DNA from: Alphaproteobacteria bacterium CG_4_9_14_3_um_filter_47_13
GTDB lineage: Bacteria > Pseudomonadota > Alphaproteobacteria > Micavibrionales > Micavibrionaceae
Reading direction: 5' to 3'
Length of the DNA: 35,149 bases
Assembly: GCA_002789675.1 (NCBI GenBank)
Contig: PFTR01000117.1
Location: 3,613-38,761, forward strand
Shown here piece after piece: positions 9,287 through 18,731 of the stretch. Under the pieces are notes generated by a model. The model was given only the letters and a program-made list of their open reading frames with translations, was not told the origin of the DNA and ran no database searches. A program made the translations under genes and the position numbers. Position 1 is the stretch's first letter. Every line of letters starts with the position of its first letter.

Positions 9287-10852
9287 CTATCGGTGTTTCT
9301 TTTTTTTCCGATCCTTTTTCTTGCCGCCATGTGAAGGGAGGTTCAGCCCGCTTATACCACCCATGCCAGGCATCATGCCACTGCCGCCCTGCAAAAAGGG
9401 ATTGCTTCCCAGGGGGCTGCCGGGCGCACCTTCCTTTTCAAGAGCCGCCATGTCTGTTGCCAGAGACTTTGGATCCATACTCTGCATCAGCATTTCGGCA
9501 TCGTCGTTACCCATCATGTTTTTCATCATCCCCATCATGCCGCCCATGCCCATTTTCTTGATACGTTTCATTACAGTCTGCATTTGCTGCAATTGTTTGA
9601 TGAGTTTGTTAAGGTCATTCACACTTCTGCCAGATCCGGCGGCAATGCGTTTTCTGCGGCTGGCATTCATGATTTGTGGTTTGGCACGCTCTTCCGGTGT
9701 CATGGACAGGATCATGGCTTCATGGTGCTTGATGACATCATCGCTCATGCCGGCTTCTTCCATTTGCGCAGCAATTTTGCCAAGACCCGGCATCATTTTC
9801 ATGATGCTGCCCGCGCCACCCATTTTGCCGATCTGCCGCATTTGTTGCAGCAAATCATTAAAATCAAGCTGGCCTTTGCTGAATTTTCGCGCCAGTTTTT
9901 CGGCCTCGGCACGGTCAACGGTTTCAACCGCTTTTTCAACAAGGCTGACAACATCGCCCATGCCCAGAATCCGTCCGGCCATACGATCAGGATAAAAGGC
10001 TTCCAGCGCATCCGTTTTCTCGCCAACGCCGAGAAGTTTGATCGGCTTCCCGGTCACGGCCTTCATCGACATGGCTGCGCCGCCACGGGAATCGCCATCC
10101 ACACGGGTAAGGACAACGCCTGTAATGCCAATTTTCTCGTTAAATTTCTGCGCTGTATTGACAGCATCCTGACCCGTCATGGCATCGGCAACCAGAAGCG
10201 TTTCTACGGGGCGGGCAGCGGCCTTGACATCGGCAACTTCCTGCATAAGGGCTTCGTCAATCGACAGGCGGCCTGCCGTATCCAGAATCACAAGATCAAA
10301 GCCGCCTTTGCGAGCTTCATCAAGGGCGCGGCCTGTAATTTGTACCGCGTTCTGGCCTTCAATCACCGGAAGTGTTGCAATACCGGTCTGCACCCCTAGC
10401 TGGCGGAGCTGTTCCTGTGCTGCCGGACGGTGAATATCAAGGCTGGCCATCAGGACTTTTTGTTTATGCTTTTCCTGTAAAAAGCGGGCAATTTTAGCAG
10501 TGCTGGTGGTTTTTCCGGAGCCCTGCAGTCCGACCATCAGATAGGCGCAGGGCGGAGACGCAAATTGCAGTTTGCTGTCATCTTCCTTGCCGCCGAGTAG
10601 TTCAGTCATCGCATCATTGACGATTTTGACGACTTGCTGTGCCGGGTTGACACCTTTAATAATGTTCTGGCCGACGGCCTGCTCTTTGACAGTCGCAACA
10701 AACTGTTTAACAACAGGAAGTGCAACATCGGCTTCAAGCAACGCCACGCGGATTTCGCGCATGGCCTCGTCAACATCGGATTCCTTCAAAGCGCCTTTAC
10801 CGCGCAATGTCGTGAAAATACCGCCTAATCTGTCACTGAGGGAGTTAAACAT
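9287..10852 (-). CDS. ffh: Signal recognition particle protein
   Basis: MFNSLSDRLGGIFTTLRGKGALKESDVDEAMREIRVALLEADVAL...VGLQGSGKTTSTAKIA...DTAGRLSIDEALM...TRVDGDSRGGAA, then a Met-rich M-domain. Confidence 0.98.
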   Translation of the reverse strand: MFNSLSDRLGGIFTTLRGKGALKESDVDEAMREIRVALLEADVALPVVKQFVATVKEQAVGQNIIKGVNPAQQVVKIVNDAMTELLGGKEDDSKLQFASPPCAYLMVGLQGSGKTTSTAKIARFLQEKHKQKVLMASLDIHRPAAQEQLRQLGVQTGIATLPVIEGQNAVQITGRALDEARKGGFDLVILDTAGRLSIDEALMQEVADVKAAARPVETLLVADAMTGQDAVNTAQKFNEKIGITGVVLTRVDGDSRGGAAMSMKAVTGKPIKLLGVGEKTDALEAFYPDRMAGRILGMGDVVSLVEKAVETVDRAEAEKLARKFSKGQLDFNDLLQQMRQIGKMGGAGSIMKMMPGLGKIAAQMEEAGMSDDVIKHHEAMILSMTPEERAKPQIMNASRRKRIAAGSGRSVNDLNKLIKQLQQMQTVMKRIKKMGMGGMMGMMKNMMGNDDAEMLMQSMDPKSLATDMAALEKEGAPGSPLGSNPFLQGGSGMMPGMGGISGLNLPSHGGKKKDRKKKKHR

Positions 10853-10854
10853 AT

Positions 10855-11691
10855 TTAAGCGGCCATCCTTTTCTGCTGTTGCGCCAGATCCATGGCGATC
10901 TTGCCGAGTTGCTCATAAATCCCGGCATAAGTGCTGTCCCAGTCTTTCAAGGCCTGTAAATGACTTTCAAAAGTTTGCATGTCACCACGCGCCACAGAGC
11001 CTGTCAGGGCGCAAGCCGTGCCCTTCGTCTGGATATTATGGATTGTTTCCGCAACCATCGGTTTTGTGATTTCCACAGCAAATTCGCGTGGTATTCCAGC
11101 CCGCTCATAGCACTGGAAGCCAATCTCCATAAGGGCAGTCAGATCGTTGCAGATAAGGACGTTGGCAGCATGGTATAATATTTTTTGCTGCGGGCTAATG
11201 GCAAATGTTTTTGCGCCGCATTTATGCAGAGCCTGCTCAAGAATAGCGAGGGCTTCTTTATCGCCTTCCATTCCGCAATAGGTTCCGGCAAAGGTTTTGA
11301 CGCTGTCTGCGGTATCGGCAAAACTTTTGACAGGATGGAGCGAGGCCGTCAAAGCGCCTGATTGTTTTGCGGATTTTAAGATAGATGACGATAGGGCGCC
11401 GCTGCAATGAAATACAGTTGTTTTGTCAAGAGAATGCGTCTTCGCAAGCTCGGAACACAGGGATTCTATCTGGTCATCACCGGAAGCAATCATAACAAGA
11501 TCCGCAGGAGGAAGAGCGGAAATTGTTGCAATAGCCCTCCCTGCGCCAATGAAGGAAACAGCTTTTGCTGCACTATTTTCTGTTCTGTTGACAATGCCGT
11601 TAATGGAAAAAAGCCCTGCCTCATGCCAGAGACGCGCCAGTGTCCGGCCAACTTTGCCGCATCCGATAATATGAAGAGTTTTAACCGTCAT
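10855..11691 (-). CDS. Rossmann-like / DUF2520 family protein
   Basis: MTVKTLHIIGCGKVGRTLARLWHEAGL... (NAD(P)-binding GxGxxG), VFHCSGALSSSIL...SLHPVKSFA...YHAANVLICNDLTALMEIGF; typical DUF2520 layout. Confidence 0.85.
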   Translation of the reverse strand: MTVKTLHIIGCGKVGRTLARLWHEAGLFSINGIVNRTENSAAKAVSFIGAGRAIATISALPPADLVMIASGDDQIESLCSELAKTHSLDKTTVFHCSGALSSSILKSAKQSGALTASLHPVKSFADTADSVKTFAGTYCGMEGDKEALAILEQALHKCGAKTFAISPQQKILYHAANVLICNDLTALMEIGFQCYERAGIPREFAVEITKPMVAETIHNIQTKGTACALTGSVARGDMQTFESHLQALKDWDSTYAGIYEQLGKIAMDLAQQQKRMAA

Positions 11692-11844
11692 TCTTTCGTC
11701 TTTTTACAAAATATTTTTGCCGCAGTGAGCGATCCTATTCGCCGACTGCGGTGTACCGTTAAGCACGACATACAGAATATATGAGTAATGCCGCTGAATA
11801 AAAACTAACTTAGGGGTTTGTGACTAAACTGTCAAGAAAATCTG

Positions 11845-12483
11845 TTATAGAGACGGCGCTTTTTCAGAGGGTCGCGGAGATCGTTCTTCTTTACTCATCT
11901 CTTTTTGTGCCTGTTTCAAGCAGTCAAGCGGAGAAAGTACTTTCCCCGCATAAAGGGTTTTCGCGCATAATTCGGCATAACGCAGGGTCATTTTTACATT
12001 TTCCGGTGTGATGGCCCAAGTATCTATTGGCTCGCTTATTGTTCCATCCTGATGGATGACAGGGCAATAGAGTTTTAAAATTTGCATATCCTGCATTCTA
12101 ACATCGTGGGTTCCTGTGATGCCGACAAGTAAGGAACTCTGATTGTTTTTTACGTTGTTAAGATCATCGCAAATTATTATGGTAATAATATCGGTATTCG
12201 GTATCATTGCATGATATGTTTCCCGGGTGTAAGAAACACAGGCAGATGTCATTCTCCCCGGCGGCGCATAGAAACTGTAGCAATCTCCATTATGATGATC
12301 CGGATTCATGTTAAGTCTTTCCATGACCCGGGAGTGGGACATGCGATCCATTCTAAAATCATTATGTTTACTTTTATGAAGCCCCAGTTGCGTGAAGAGA
12401 GCCTCCTTATTAACAGACACTAAAACCGGATCTGTGTAGTTGATGCTTTTAAAGAAATCTGTCAGGGACTTTATAAAACCCAT
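11845..12483 (-). CDS. Hypothetical protein, paralog of the adjacent 12508-13140 ORF
   Basis: 212-aa ORF; shared landmarks with the neighbour: 'CYSFYAPPGRMTSACVSYTRETY' vs 'CKSYFAEPENASAANVSFTQDSY', and 'ITPENVKMTLRYAELCAKTLY' vs 'VTPENLALGLRFAALCADAVY'. Confidence 0.75.
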   Translation of the reverse strand: MGFIKSLTDFFKSINYTDPVLVSVNKEALFTQLGLHKSKHNDFRMDRMSHSRVMERLNMNPDHHNGDCYSFYAPPGRMTSACVSYTRETYHAMIPNTDIITIIICDDLNNVKNNQSSLLVGITGTHDVRMQDMQILKLYCPVIHQDGTISEPIDTWAITPENVKMTLRYAELCAKTLYAGKVLSPLDCLKQAQKEMSKEERSPRPSEKAPSL

Positions 12484-12507
12484 TACTGGCGCTCTTTTAA
12501 AATGCTT

Positions 12508-13140
12508 TTACAGGTTTCTGGTAGATGCAGGTTCTTTTACTGCCGCCTGGTTCTGATTTTTTGCCTTTTGCATCAGCTCTCCAAGACGGATTTCGGTATT
12601 CGTATATACTGCGTCTGCACATAGAGCTGCAAAACGAAGGCCAAGAGCTAGATTTTCAGGTGTTACCTCAACTTTTCCGGGCTTTAGAACTATATTAAAG
12701 TTATCAATATTCGGCATAATAATTTGTGAGACTTTCATTTGGTCACTGTTATCAGTGTAAATTCCGGAAATAGCAAATGCCACACGATTTTTCCCCCAGT
12801 TGCGATCATCGGAGGTCGAGTTGCTATCTAACTCAAAAGGCTTGTCCAGGTTATCGCGAATGCTTAAAACAAAACGCTTTTTTCCAAAATAACTATCCTG
12901 CGTAAAGGAAACATTTGCCGCACTGGCATTCTCCGGTTCTGCGAAATAGCTTTTGCAGGGACCTTCGGGGCTTTCTGCGGAAACTCCAGCATCTCTCATG
13001 ACAATAACGTGGTATTCTGTATTATTTTTAAATCCCTCATGACGGGTTACACCGAGTTGATCCAGAATACTGTTTTTGCTCATAAGAACGCCCGTTGCTT
13101 CTTTGTTTAGAAGGTTCTTGATTGAATTTATTATATTCAT
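12508..13140 (-). CDS. Hypothetical protein, paralog of the adjacent 11845-12483 ORF
   Basis: 210-aa ORF with the same orientation and layout as its neighbour; MNIINSIKNLLNKEATGVLMSKNSILDQLGVTRHEG.... Confidence 0.75.
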   Translation of the reverse strand: MNIINSIKNLLNKEATGVLMSKNSILDQLGVTRHEGFKNNTEYHVIVMRDAGVSAESPEGPCKSYFAEPENASAANVSFTQDSYFGKKRFVLSIRDNLDKPFELDSNSTSDDRNWGKNRVAFAISGIYTDNSDQMKVSQIIMPNIDNFNIVLKPGKVEVTPENLALGLRFAALCADAVYTNTEIRLGELMQKAKNQNQAAVKEPASTRNL

Positions 13141-13281
13141 TTTTATTCTCCCTGTTGAATGCCGGATTGTGAAAAACTAGCAAATCATTAAAATTATGTC
13201 AAGATATACTTTGTATGAAAAATCTGTTTTCATTTTTAATTGTAGGGGTTTCTGCTATAGCTTCTGGTGAAAGGGAAAATA

Positions 13282-14106
13282 ATGACAAAAAATCTATCTT
13301 TTAGGAAAATGCATGGTCTGGGCAATGATGTTGTTGTTGTTCGTGCGGCGCAAGGCACATTTAGTCTGCAGGATATTCGCCATATTGCGGATCGTCGCCA
13401 TGGTGTCGGGTGTGACCAGCTTCTGGTGATGGAAGCGCCACAGGCCGGCAATGCCGATCTTTTTATGCGGATCTATAATGCCGATGGTTCGGAAGCGCAG
13501 GCCTGCGGTAATGGAACGCGCTGTGTTGCCCATTTGTGGATGACAGAAAATAACAGGGATCACTGCACAATAGAAACTGTTTCCGGATTACTGGCGTGCC
13601 GGATGGTGGACGGCGGCGGGGTTGAGGTTGATATGGGGGTGCCGCGTTTTGGCTGGCAGGATATCCCGCTGGCCGAGGAGCGTGATACACTGCATCTGGG
13701 GGTCATGAGCGGGTCATTGACCGATCCGGTTGCCGTTAATGTCGGGAATCCGCATACGGTCTTTTTTGTTGATGATATTGAGCAGGTCGATGTTGAAGGG
13801 CTGGGACGTCAGGTCGAGCAGCATGTCCTTTTTCCCGAGCGCACCAATGTCGGGTTTGCGCAGGTTCTGGCACCGGAAAAAATTCGTCTGCGGGTGTGGG
13901 AACGTGGAACAGGGGTTACGCAGGCCTGTGGTTCTGGTGCATGCGCCGCGATGGTGGCTGCCGTACGCAGGGGGCTTAGCAGTCACAAAGCGGAGGTTCT
14001 TCTGGATGGTGGTTCGTTATTCTTGCAATGGCGCAGGGAGGACGAGCATATCCTGATGACGGGATCTGTAAGTTATGTCTTTCAGGGTGAGCTTGAATGT
14101 CTATAA
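13282..14106 (+). CDS. dapF: Diaminopimelate epimerase
   Basis: MTKNLSFRKMHGLGNDVVVVRA...GVGCDQLLVME...IYNADGSEAQACGNGTRCVA...GNPHTVFFVDD...ERGTGVTQACGSGACAA. The track starts at GTG 13267; the ATG at 13282 with AAAGGGA is more likely. Confidence 0.97.
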   Translation: MTKNLSFRKMHGLGNDVVVVRAAQGTFSLQDIRHIADRRHGVGCDQLLVMEAPQAGNADLFMRIYNADGSEAQACGNGTRCVAHLWMTENNRDHCTIETVSGLLACRMVDGGGVEVDMGVPRFGWQDIPLAEERDTLHLGVMSGSLTDPVAVNVGNPHTVFFVDDIEQVDVEGLGRQVEQHVLFPERTNVGFAQVLAPEKIRLRVWERGTGVTQACGSGACAAMVAAVRRGLSSHKAEVLLDGGSLFLQWRREDEHILMTGSVSYVFQGELECL

Positions 14107-14136
14107 AGAAACAGAAGAGAAAAACGAGGGGTTATT

Positions 14137-15237
14137 ATGGGATTTAATTGCGGAATTGTCGGGTTGCCGAATGTTGGAAAATCAACGCTTTTTAATGCTT
14201 TGACGGCAACAGCCGCAGCACAGGCCGAAAACTTTCCTTTTTGTACGATCGAGCCGAATATCGGGCGTGTTGCCGTTCCCGATGGCCGTCTGGATCAGCT
14301 TGCAGTGCTGGCAAAATCGGTCAAAACTGTTCCGGCGCAGCTTGAATTTGTTGATATTGCCGGACTGGTCAGAGGCGCAAGCAAGGGGGAGGGACTGGGT
14401 AACCAGTTTCTGGCCAATATCCGGGAGACCGATGCGATTATCCATGTGCTGCGCTGTTTTGAGGATGGGGATATTGTCCATGTCGAAGGCTCGGTTGATC
14501 CGCTGCGCGATGCGGAAACGATTGAAACGGAACTGATGCTGGCGGATATCGAAAGCCTTGGTAAACAGATTGAAAATATCGCACGGAAAACGAAATCCGG
14601 CGATAAGGAATTGAAAGCGCAGCATGAATTTATGCTCAAAATCAAGGAAGCTCTGGATTCTGGCAAGGCTGCGCGCACGGTGGATGTCTCCGAAGATCAG
14701 GCGCAGACCTTCAAATTATTGCAGCTTTTAACCTCCAAACCGATTCTTTATGCCTGTAATGTAAATGAATCCGAGGCGGCCACAGGCAATGAATGGACGA
14801 AGAAAGTCGCGGCGATGGCCGCAGCGCAGAACGCGCAGCATGTAGTGATTTGTGCCAAAATAGAATCCGAGATTGCCGGACTGGAAACAGCGGAAGAAAA
14901 GCAGGAGTTTCTGGAAGCCATGGGTCTTTCTGAACCGGGTTTGAACCGGATCATTCGGGTCGGTTATCAGCTACTCGGCCTGCAGACCTATTTTACTGTC
15001 GGCCCCAAGGAAACCCGTGCCTGGACTCTGCGCATCGGTGCCAAAGCCCCCGAAGCAGCCGGATGCATCCATTCCGATTTTGAAAAAGGCTTTATCAAAG
15101 CCGAGGTCATTGCCTTTGAAGACTATGTCACTCTCGGCGGCGAACAAGCCTGTAAAGACGCCGGAAAAATGCGTCAGGAAGGCAAAAGCTATGTTGTTGC
15201 GGATGGGGATATTATTTTGTTCCGGTTTAACGTTTAA
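14137..15237 (+). CDS. ychF: Redox-regulated ATPase/GTPase YchF
   Basis: [49 protein letters not shown]...[38 protein letters not shown]...[16 protein letters not shown]...[18 protein letters not shown]. Confidence 0.99.
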   Translation: MGFNCGIVGLPNVGKSTLFNALTATAAAQAENFPFCTIEPNIGRVAVPDGRLDQLAVLAKSVKTVPAQLEFVDIAGLVRGASKGEGLGNQFLANIRETDAIIHVLRCFEDGDIVHVEGSVDPLRDAETIETELMLADIESLGKQIENIARKTKSGDKELKAQHEFMLKIKEALDSGKAARTVDVSEDQAQTFKLLQLLTSKPILYACNVNESEAATGNEWTKKVAAMAAAQNAQHVVICAKIESEIAGLETAEEKQEFLEAMGLSEPGLNRIIRVGYQLLGLQTYFTVGPKETRAWTLRIGAKAPEAAGCIHSDFEKGFIKAEVIAFEDYVTLGGEQACKDAGKMRQEGKSYVVADGDIILFRFNV

Positions 15238-15240
15238 ACC
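15224..15240. repeat. Candidate attL-like sequence at the ychF 3' end
   Basis: GGTTTAACGTTTAAACC spans the last ychF codons and stop. A near copy, GGTTTAACGTCTAACCG, lies at 24499-24515. The left copy is also nearly palindromic. Confidence 0.5.
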
Positions 15241-15350
15241 GATTTAGTCATTTCAGGACATTTCACGAAGTCTCATAACAGCAAAAAGCACCTGATTTTA
15301 AAAGATTATTTGTCTTTCTAAGAATCATCTTCTATCCTGTCATCTCATAG

Positions 15351-15408
15351 AAAACCGGGTATAGCACCGGGTACAACGTAAAAATACCCGGTTTCAAAAC
15401 CGGGTATA
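15351..15408. promoter_or_regulatory. Cluster of AACCGGGTAyA motifs upstream of the integrase (possible integrase arm, excisionase or repressor sites)
   Basis: AAAACCGGGTATA, CACCGGGTACAA and the inverted repeat TACCCGGTTT-CA-AAACCGGGTA (15385-15406). Related motifs occur at the right end (24417-24440). Confidence 0.55.
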
Positions 15409-15425
15409 ATAGGCAGGAGACGGAG

Positions 15426-16697
15426 ATGCTCACAGAAACCCAATGCAGAGGCGCAAAACCCAAGGACAAGCCTTACAGGCTGGCAGACGGCAAGGGGCTG
15501 TATCTGGAGGTTAAGCCCAACGGCACAAAGGCATGGCGCTATCGCTTTGAGCTTTTTCATGAGGGGAAGCCCAAGGAAAGCATGTTTGCCATCGGCGATT
15601 ATGTTTACGTTACCGGCAAGGAATCTGAGGAAGAAGCACAAATCCGCCGTAATGGGCTGCGCTTTACATCGGCAGAAGCGCGTAAAGAACGTGATAAGGC
15701 GAGGGCGCTGGTCAAGCAGGGGATCAATCCGGCCCATAACCGCCAGCTTGATAAAATCAAAAGGGAAAACGAGTTTACCAATACCTTTGAAGCCGTGGGG
15801 CGTAAATGGATCACTCTGCGGGACTGGGAAGAAATTACCAAAAAACGGCGGCTTGATATGCTGGAGCGGGTTGTATTTCCGCATATTGGCAAGCTGCCGG
15901 TGCGTCAGATTATCCCCGCGCACATTCTTGACGTTCTCAAAAAAGCCGATGAAAAGAACGGCCCTTCCGTCAAGGACGAAGCCAAGCGCACCATGTCGGC
16001 GATTTTCGAGTTTGCGATTGCGAACCTGCTGGCGGAAACAGATCCGGTTTATCCCGTCCGCAAGGCGCTTCCGCCAAATAAAACCCAGCACAAGCGGCCA
16101 TTGGCTGCTGAGGAAATCGGCGAACTTCTGCGCGATCTGGCCAAGTATGACAGAAACATTCAAGTCGTTTCGGCCTTCAAGCTCATGTGGCTAACATTAT
16201 GCCGTCCGAACGAGATTGTCGGCGCACGATGGGAGGAAATCGATCTTGAGGCGGGCGTGTGGCACATACCCGCTGAACGGATGAAAAAGCGCAAAAAGCA
16301 TGATGTGCCTCTGCCGAGGCAGGCCGTAGAGGTGCTGGAAGGGATAAAAAATTTTACAGGACGCTATCAGCACGTTTTTCCGCACAGGGACAAGCGCAAT
16401 GAAGCTATGACGGACAATGCTTTCCGTCAGGCGCTCAAGAATATTGGCTGGTCTGGCCGCTATAGCCCTCATGCGACCCGCACGACCGGCAGCACTCATC
16501 TTAACGAAATGGGCTTTCATGCCGACTGGATCGAGCGTCAGCTTGCCCATACGGAGCCGAACGCTGTACGCCGGACGTATAATCACGCTGACCATCTCGA
16601 AGATCGTAAGAAAATGATGCAGCAATGGGCCGATTATCTGGATGCTGTTGCCAACAGCGGGAATGTTATCGCAGGAAACTTTAAAAAGAGCGCATGA
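15426..16697 (+). CDS. Tyrosine recombinase/integrase, P4 type with DUF4102-like N-terminal arm domain
   Basis: MLTETQCRGAKPKDKPYRLADGKGLYLEVKPNGTKAWRYRFEL (arm domain); LTLCRPNEIVGARWEEID, HATRTTGSTHLNEMGFHADWIERQLAHTEPNAVRRTYNHADHLEDRKKMMQQWADYLD (catalytic R, H-x-x-R, H and Y context). Confidence 0.96.
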   Translation: MLTETQCRGAKPKDKPYRLADGKGLYLEVKPNGTKAWRYRFELFHEGKPKESMFAIGDYVYVTGKESEEEAQIRRNGLRFTSAEARKERDKARALVKQGINPAHNRQLDKIKRENEFTNTFEAVGRKWITLRDWEEITKKRRLDMLERVVFPHIGKLPVRQIIPAHILDVLKKADEKNGPSVKDEAKRTMSAIFEFAIANLLAETDPVYPVRKALPPNKTQHKRPLAAEEIGELLRDLAKYDRNIQVVSAFKLMWLTLCRPNEIVGARWEEIDLEAGVWHIPAERMKKRKKHDVPLPRQAVEVLEGIKNFTGRYQHVFPHRDKRNEAMTDNAFRQALKNIGWSGRYSPHATRTTGSTHLNEMGFHADWIERQLAHTEPNAVRRTYNHADHLEDRKKMMQQWADYLDAVANSGNVIAGNFKKSA

Positions 16698-17437
16698 CCA
16701 TGGCCAACCTTAAATTTCCATCATCTTTTCCTGAGAAACTTAAGCCTCTTGCAGAAAGGCATTATGAGGAATTTAAGCAGCTCGTATGTAGAAAAAAGAA
16801 GGACAGGCTTGAATGCTATCAACGATTTATAGCTGATAAACCAATGCCTGATTTTTGGGGGGCTGTTGCTAAATTACCGCTGACTCTGACCCCGGAGAAT
16901 AATAAAGAAAATCAGGTTATTCCCCGTACCGCTGATAGTGTGTTTGCCACTTTCAATATGGCTTTTATTTCATGGTTCACGCGGCCAACATCCAGCAAGA
17001 AAAACCACACAAAAGCTTTAAAAAGAGCAGAGAAGATCCTTTTAGAATTAGGTGGCATTTGCAATTCAAGCCAACATATAAAATCCAGACTGGATACGTA
17101 TTTTATAGCCTCCTTAAATGACATTCCCCGCACTAACAGTAGTTTTTCTACTGTGACAAAAGCTATGGCTGAAAGGATTCGCGCTGCTGAAAAACTTGAT
17201 GCGCTTGCTATCGAATATCATCTATTGCCAAAACGATATGATCGTTCTCATGAGGCGGATCTTCAAAAAACTCATTTTCAAACCCTCTTTCAGGATATTG
17301 TGCGCATTGCGTATGGGAAAAATCATCATGCAGAAGTTATAAAAATATCTGCCTGTGTAATGCCTGAAATTGAGATTGATTACTCTGCTGTGGCGAAATC
17401 ATCTGCTGCACGGAAGAAGCGTGAGAGTGACAGATAG
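16694..17437 (+). CDS. Hypothetical protein encoded next to the integrase
   Basis: 247-aa ORF with a 4-nt overlap with the integrase stop; no recognisable motif. Confidence 0.7.
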   Translation: MTMANLKFPSSFPEKLKPLAERHYEEFKQLVCRKKKDRLECYQRFIADKPMPDFWGAVAKLPLTLTPENNKENQVIPRTADSVFATFNMAFISWFTRPTSSKKNHTKALKRAEKILLELGGICNSSQHIKSRLDTYFIASLNDIPRTNSSFSTVTKAMAERIRAAEKLDALAIEYHLLPKRYDRSHEADLQKTHFQTLFQDIVRIAYGKNHHAEVIKISACVMPEIEIDYSAVAKSSAARKKRESDR

Positions 17438-17547
17438 CTTTCGATCTGGAGTAATCTGCTAAATTTCTTCCTGAATGCTCCAAGTAAAAATTGAATCTTC
17501 ATGTCTAACATGGCCTCAGAAACATTCAGAGAATATGAGGCTATATC

Positions 17548-17793
17548 ATGAAAGAAAATGAAACAGACCGGAAGAGAGGCGAGAGCAATTTCTTGGGCAA
17601 GTTGCCTGCCGATGGGTATGTGAGGCTATCGGAATTGATCCCAAACCCCATTCCATTTTCACCCGCTACCCTGTGGCGGAAGGTTAAGGACGGCACTTTT
17701 CCGGCTCCCGTCAAACTTTCCGAGCGCGTGACAGCATGGCGTGTGGAAGATGTCCGTGCGTGGATGCAGGCGCTTTCGCATGACAGGGTGTAA
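17548..17793 (+). CDS. AlpA-family helix-turn-helix regulator
   Basis: YVRLSELIPNPIPFSPATLWRKVKDGTFPAPVKLSERVTAWRVEDVRAWMQAL, the AlpA/excisionase-type wHTH pattern. Confidence 0.88.
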   Translation: MKENETDRKRGESNFLGKLPADGYVRLSELIPNPIPFSPATLWRKVKDGTFPAPVKLSERVTAWRVEDVRAWMQALSHDRV

Positions 17794-17795
17794 GC

Positions 17796-18731
17796 ATGGA
17801 ACCCGGACAAAAAGAAAGCCCCGCTGCGAACGGGGCTGAGAAATTTACACGCCATCACCGTACCAATTCCCGGGCATTTCCACAAGATATAGCTGTGGCA
17901 TTCAAAGCAGCACTGGATAAAGCGGGCCTGCCCACGAAAGACAAAATCACAGCGGGTGGCAAGATGCATCGTTTTACAGTGGAGGGCGACAAGCCGGGAT
18001 CGAAAAACGGCTGGTATATCCTTTATGGTGATAGCCTGCCTGCCGGTGCATATGGATGCTGGAAACGGGGCATATCGGAAACATGGTGCTTGAAGCCTGA
18101 CCAGCAGATGACGGCGGCAGAGCGGGTAGAGTTTTCCCGCCGCATGATAGAGGCCCGCAAAGCCCGCGAGGCGGAAGAAGAGGCGCGGCGCAGAGCGGCA
18201 CGGGAGAAAGCAGCGGCGATCTGGCAGGCCGCGCCCCCGGCCCCTGACAATCACCCCTATCTCGCGGCAAAGGGCGTTCGCAATCACGGCCTGCGCCAGC
18301 ACAACAGGGCGCTGGTTATTCCGCTGCGGGATAGTTACGGAATCCTTCACTCTTTGCAATTCATTGACGGCACGGGAAACAAGCGGTTCCTGTCCGGCGG
18401 ACGGATACAGGGCTGCTATTTTGCGATAGGAAGCCCCATAGAATCCCTCTGTATCGCGGAAGGGTATGCTACTGCCGCCAGCATAAATGAATCCACGCAC
18501 TTGCCTGTGGCCGTGGCATTCAACTGCGGGAACCTGCTGCCAGTGGCACAGGCGCTGCGGGCGAAATTTAAGACTATTGAGATTATTCTCTGCGCGGATA
18601 ACGACACTCGCACACCGGGCAATCCCGGCCTAACAAAGGCAATGGAAGCGGCTGCCGCCGTTGGCGCAAGACTGGCCGTTCCGTCCTGTCATGGCGATTT
18701 TAACGATCTATACAGGGGCGCAGGACAATGA
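17796..18731 (+). CDS. Toprim-domain primase of mobile-element type
   Basis: DNHPYLAAKGVRNHGLRQHNRALVIPLRDSYGILHSLQFIDGTGNKRFLSGGRIQGCYFAIG...LCIAEGYATAASINEST...IILCADNDTRTPGNPGLTKAMEAAAAV (Toprim E and DxD). Confidence 0.9.
   Translation: MEPGQKESPAANGAEKFTRHHRTNSRAFPQDIAVAFKAALDKAGLPTKDKITAGGKMHRFTVEGDKPGSKNGWYILYGDSLPAGAYGCWKRGISETWCLKPDQQMTAAERVEFSRRMIEARKAREAEEEARRRAAREKAAAIWQAAPPAPDNHPYLAAKGVRNHGLRQHNRALVIPLRDSYGILHSLQFIDGTGNKRFLSGGRIQGCYFAIGSPIESLCIAEGYATAASINESTHLPVAVAFNCGNLLPVAQALRAKFKTIEIILCADNDTRTPGNPGLTKAMEAAAAVGARLAVPSCHGDFNDLYRGAGQ

Noticed and set aside
9321-10399. Long plus-strand ORFs (224 and 271 aa) opposite ffh
   Set aside because: They are antisense to Ffh and reflect its codon usage; no independent motif or start signal.
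13141-13281. A sigma70-like promoter upstream of dapF
   Set aside because: -35/-10-like elements can be found by eye in AT-rich sequence; not distinctive enough to report.
15340-15420. CRISPR-like array from repeated CCGGGTA motifs
   Set aside because: Units are short, in mixed orientation and irregularly spaced, without uniform spacers or cas genes.
15241-15425. A tRNA or tmRNA end at the left island boundary
   Set aside because: Looked for because P4-type integrases often target tRNA genes; no cloverleaf or CCA-type end was seen in either boundary region.
17541-18500. 319-aa minus-strand ORF opposite the AlpA-like and primase genes
   Set aside because: Antisense shadow ORF over well-supported plus-strand genes; composition is not protein-like and no motif was found.
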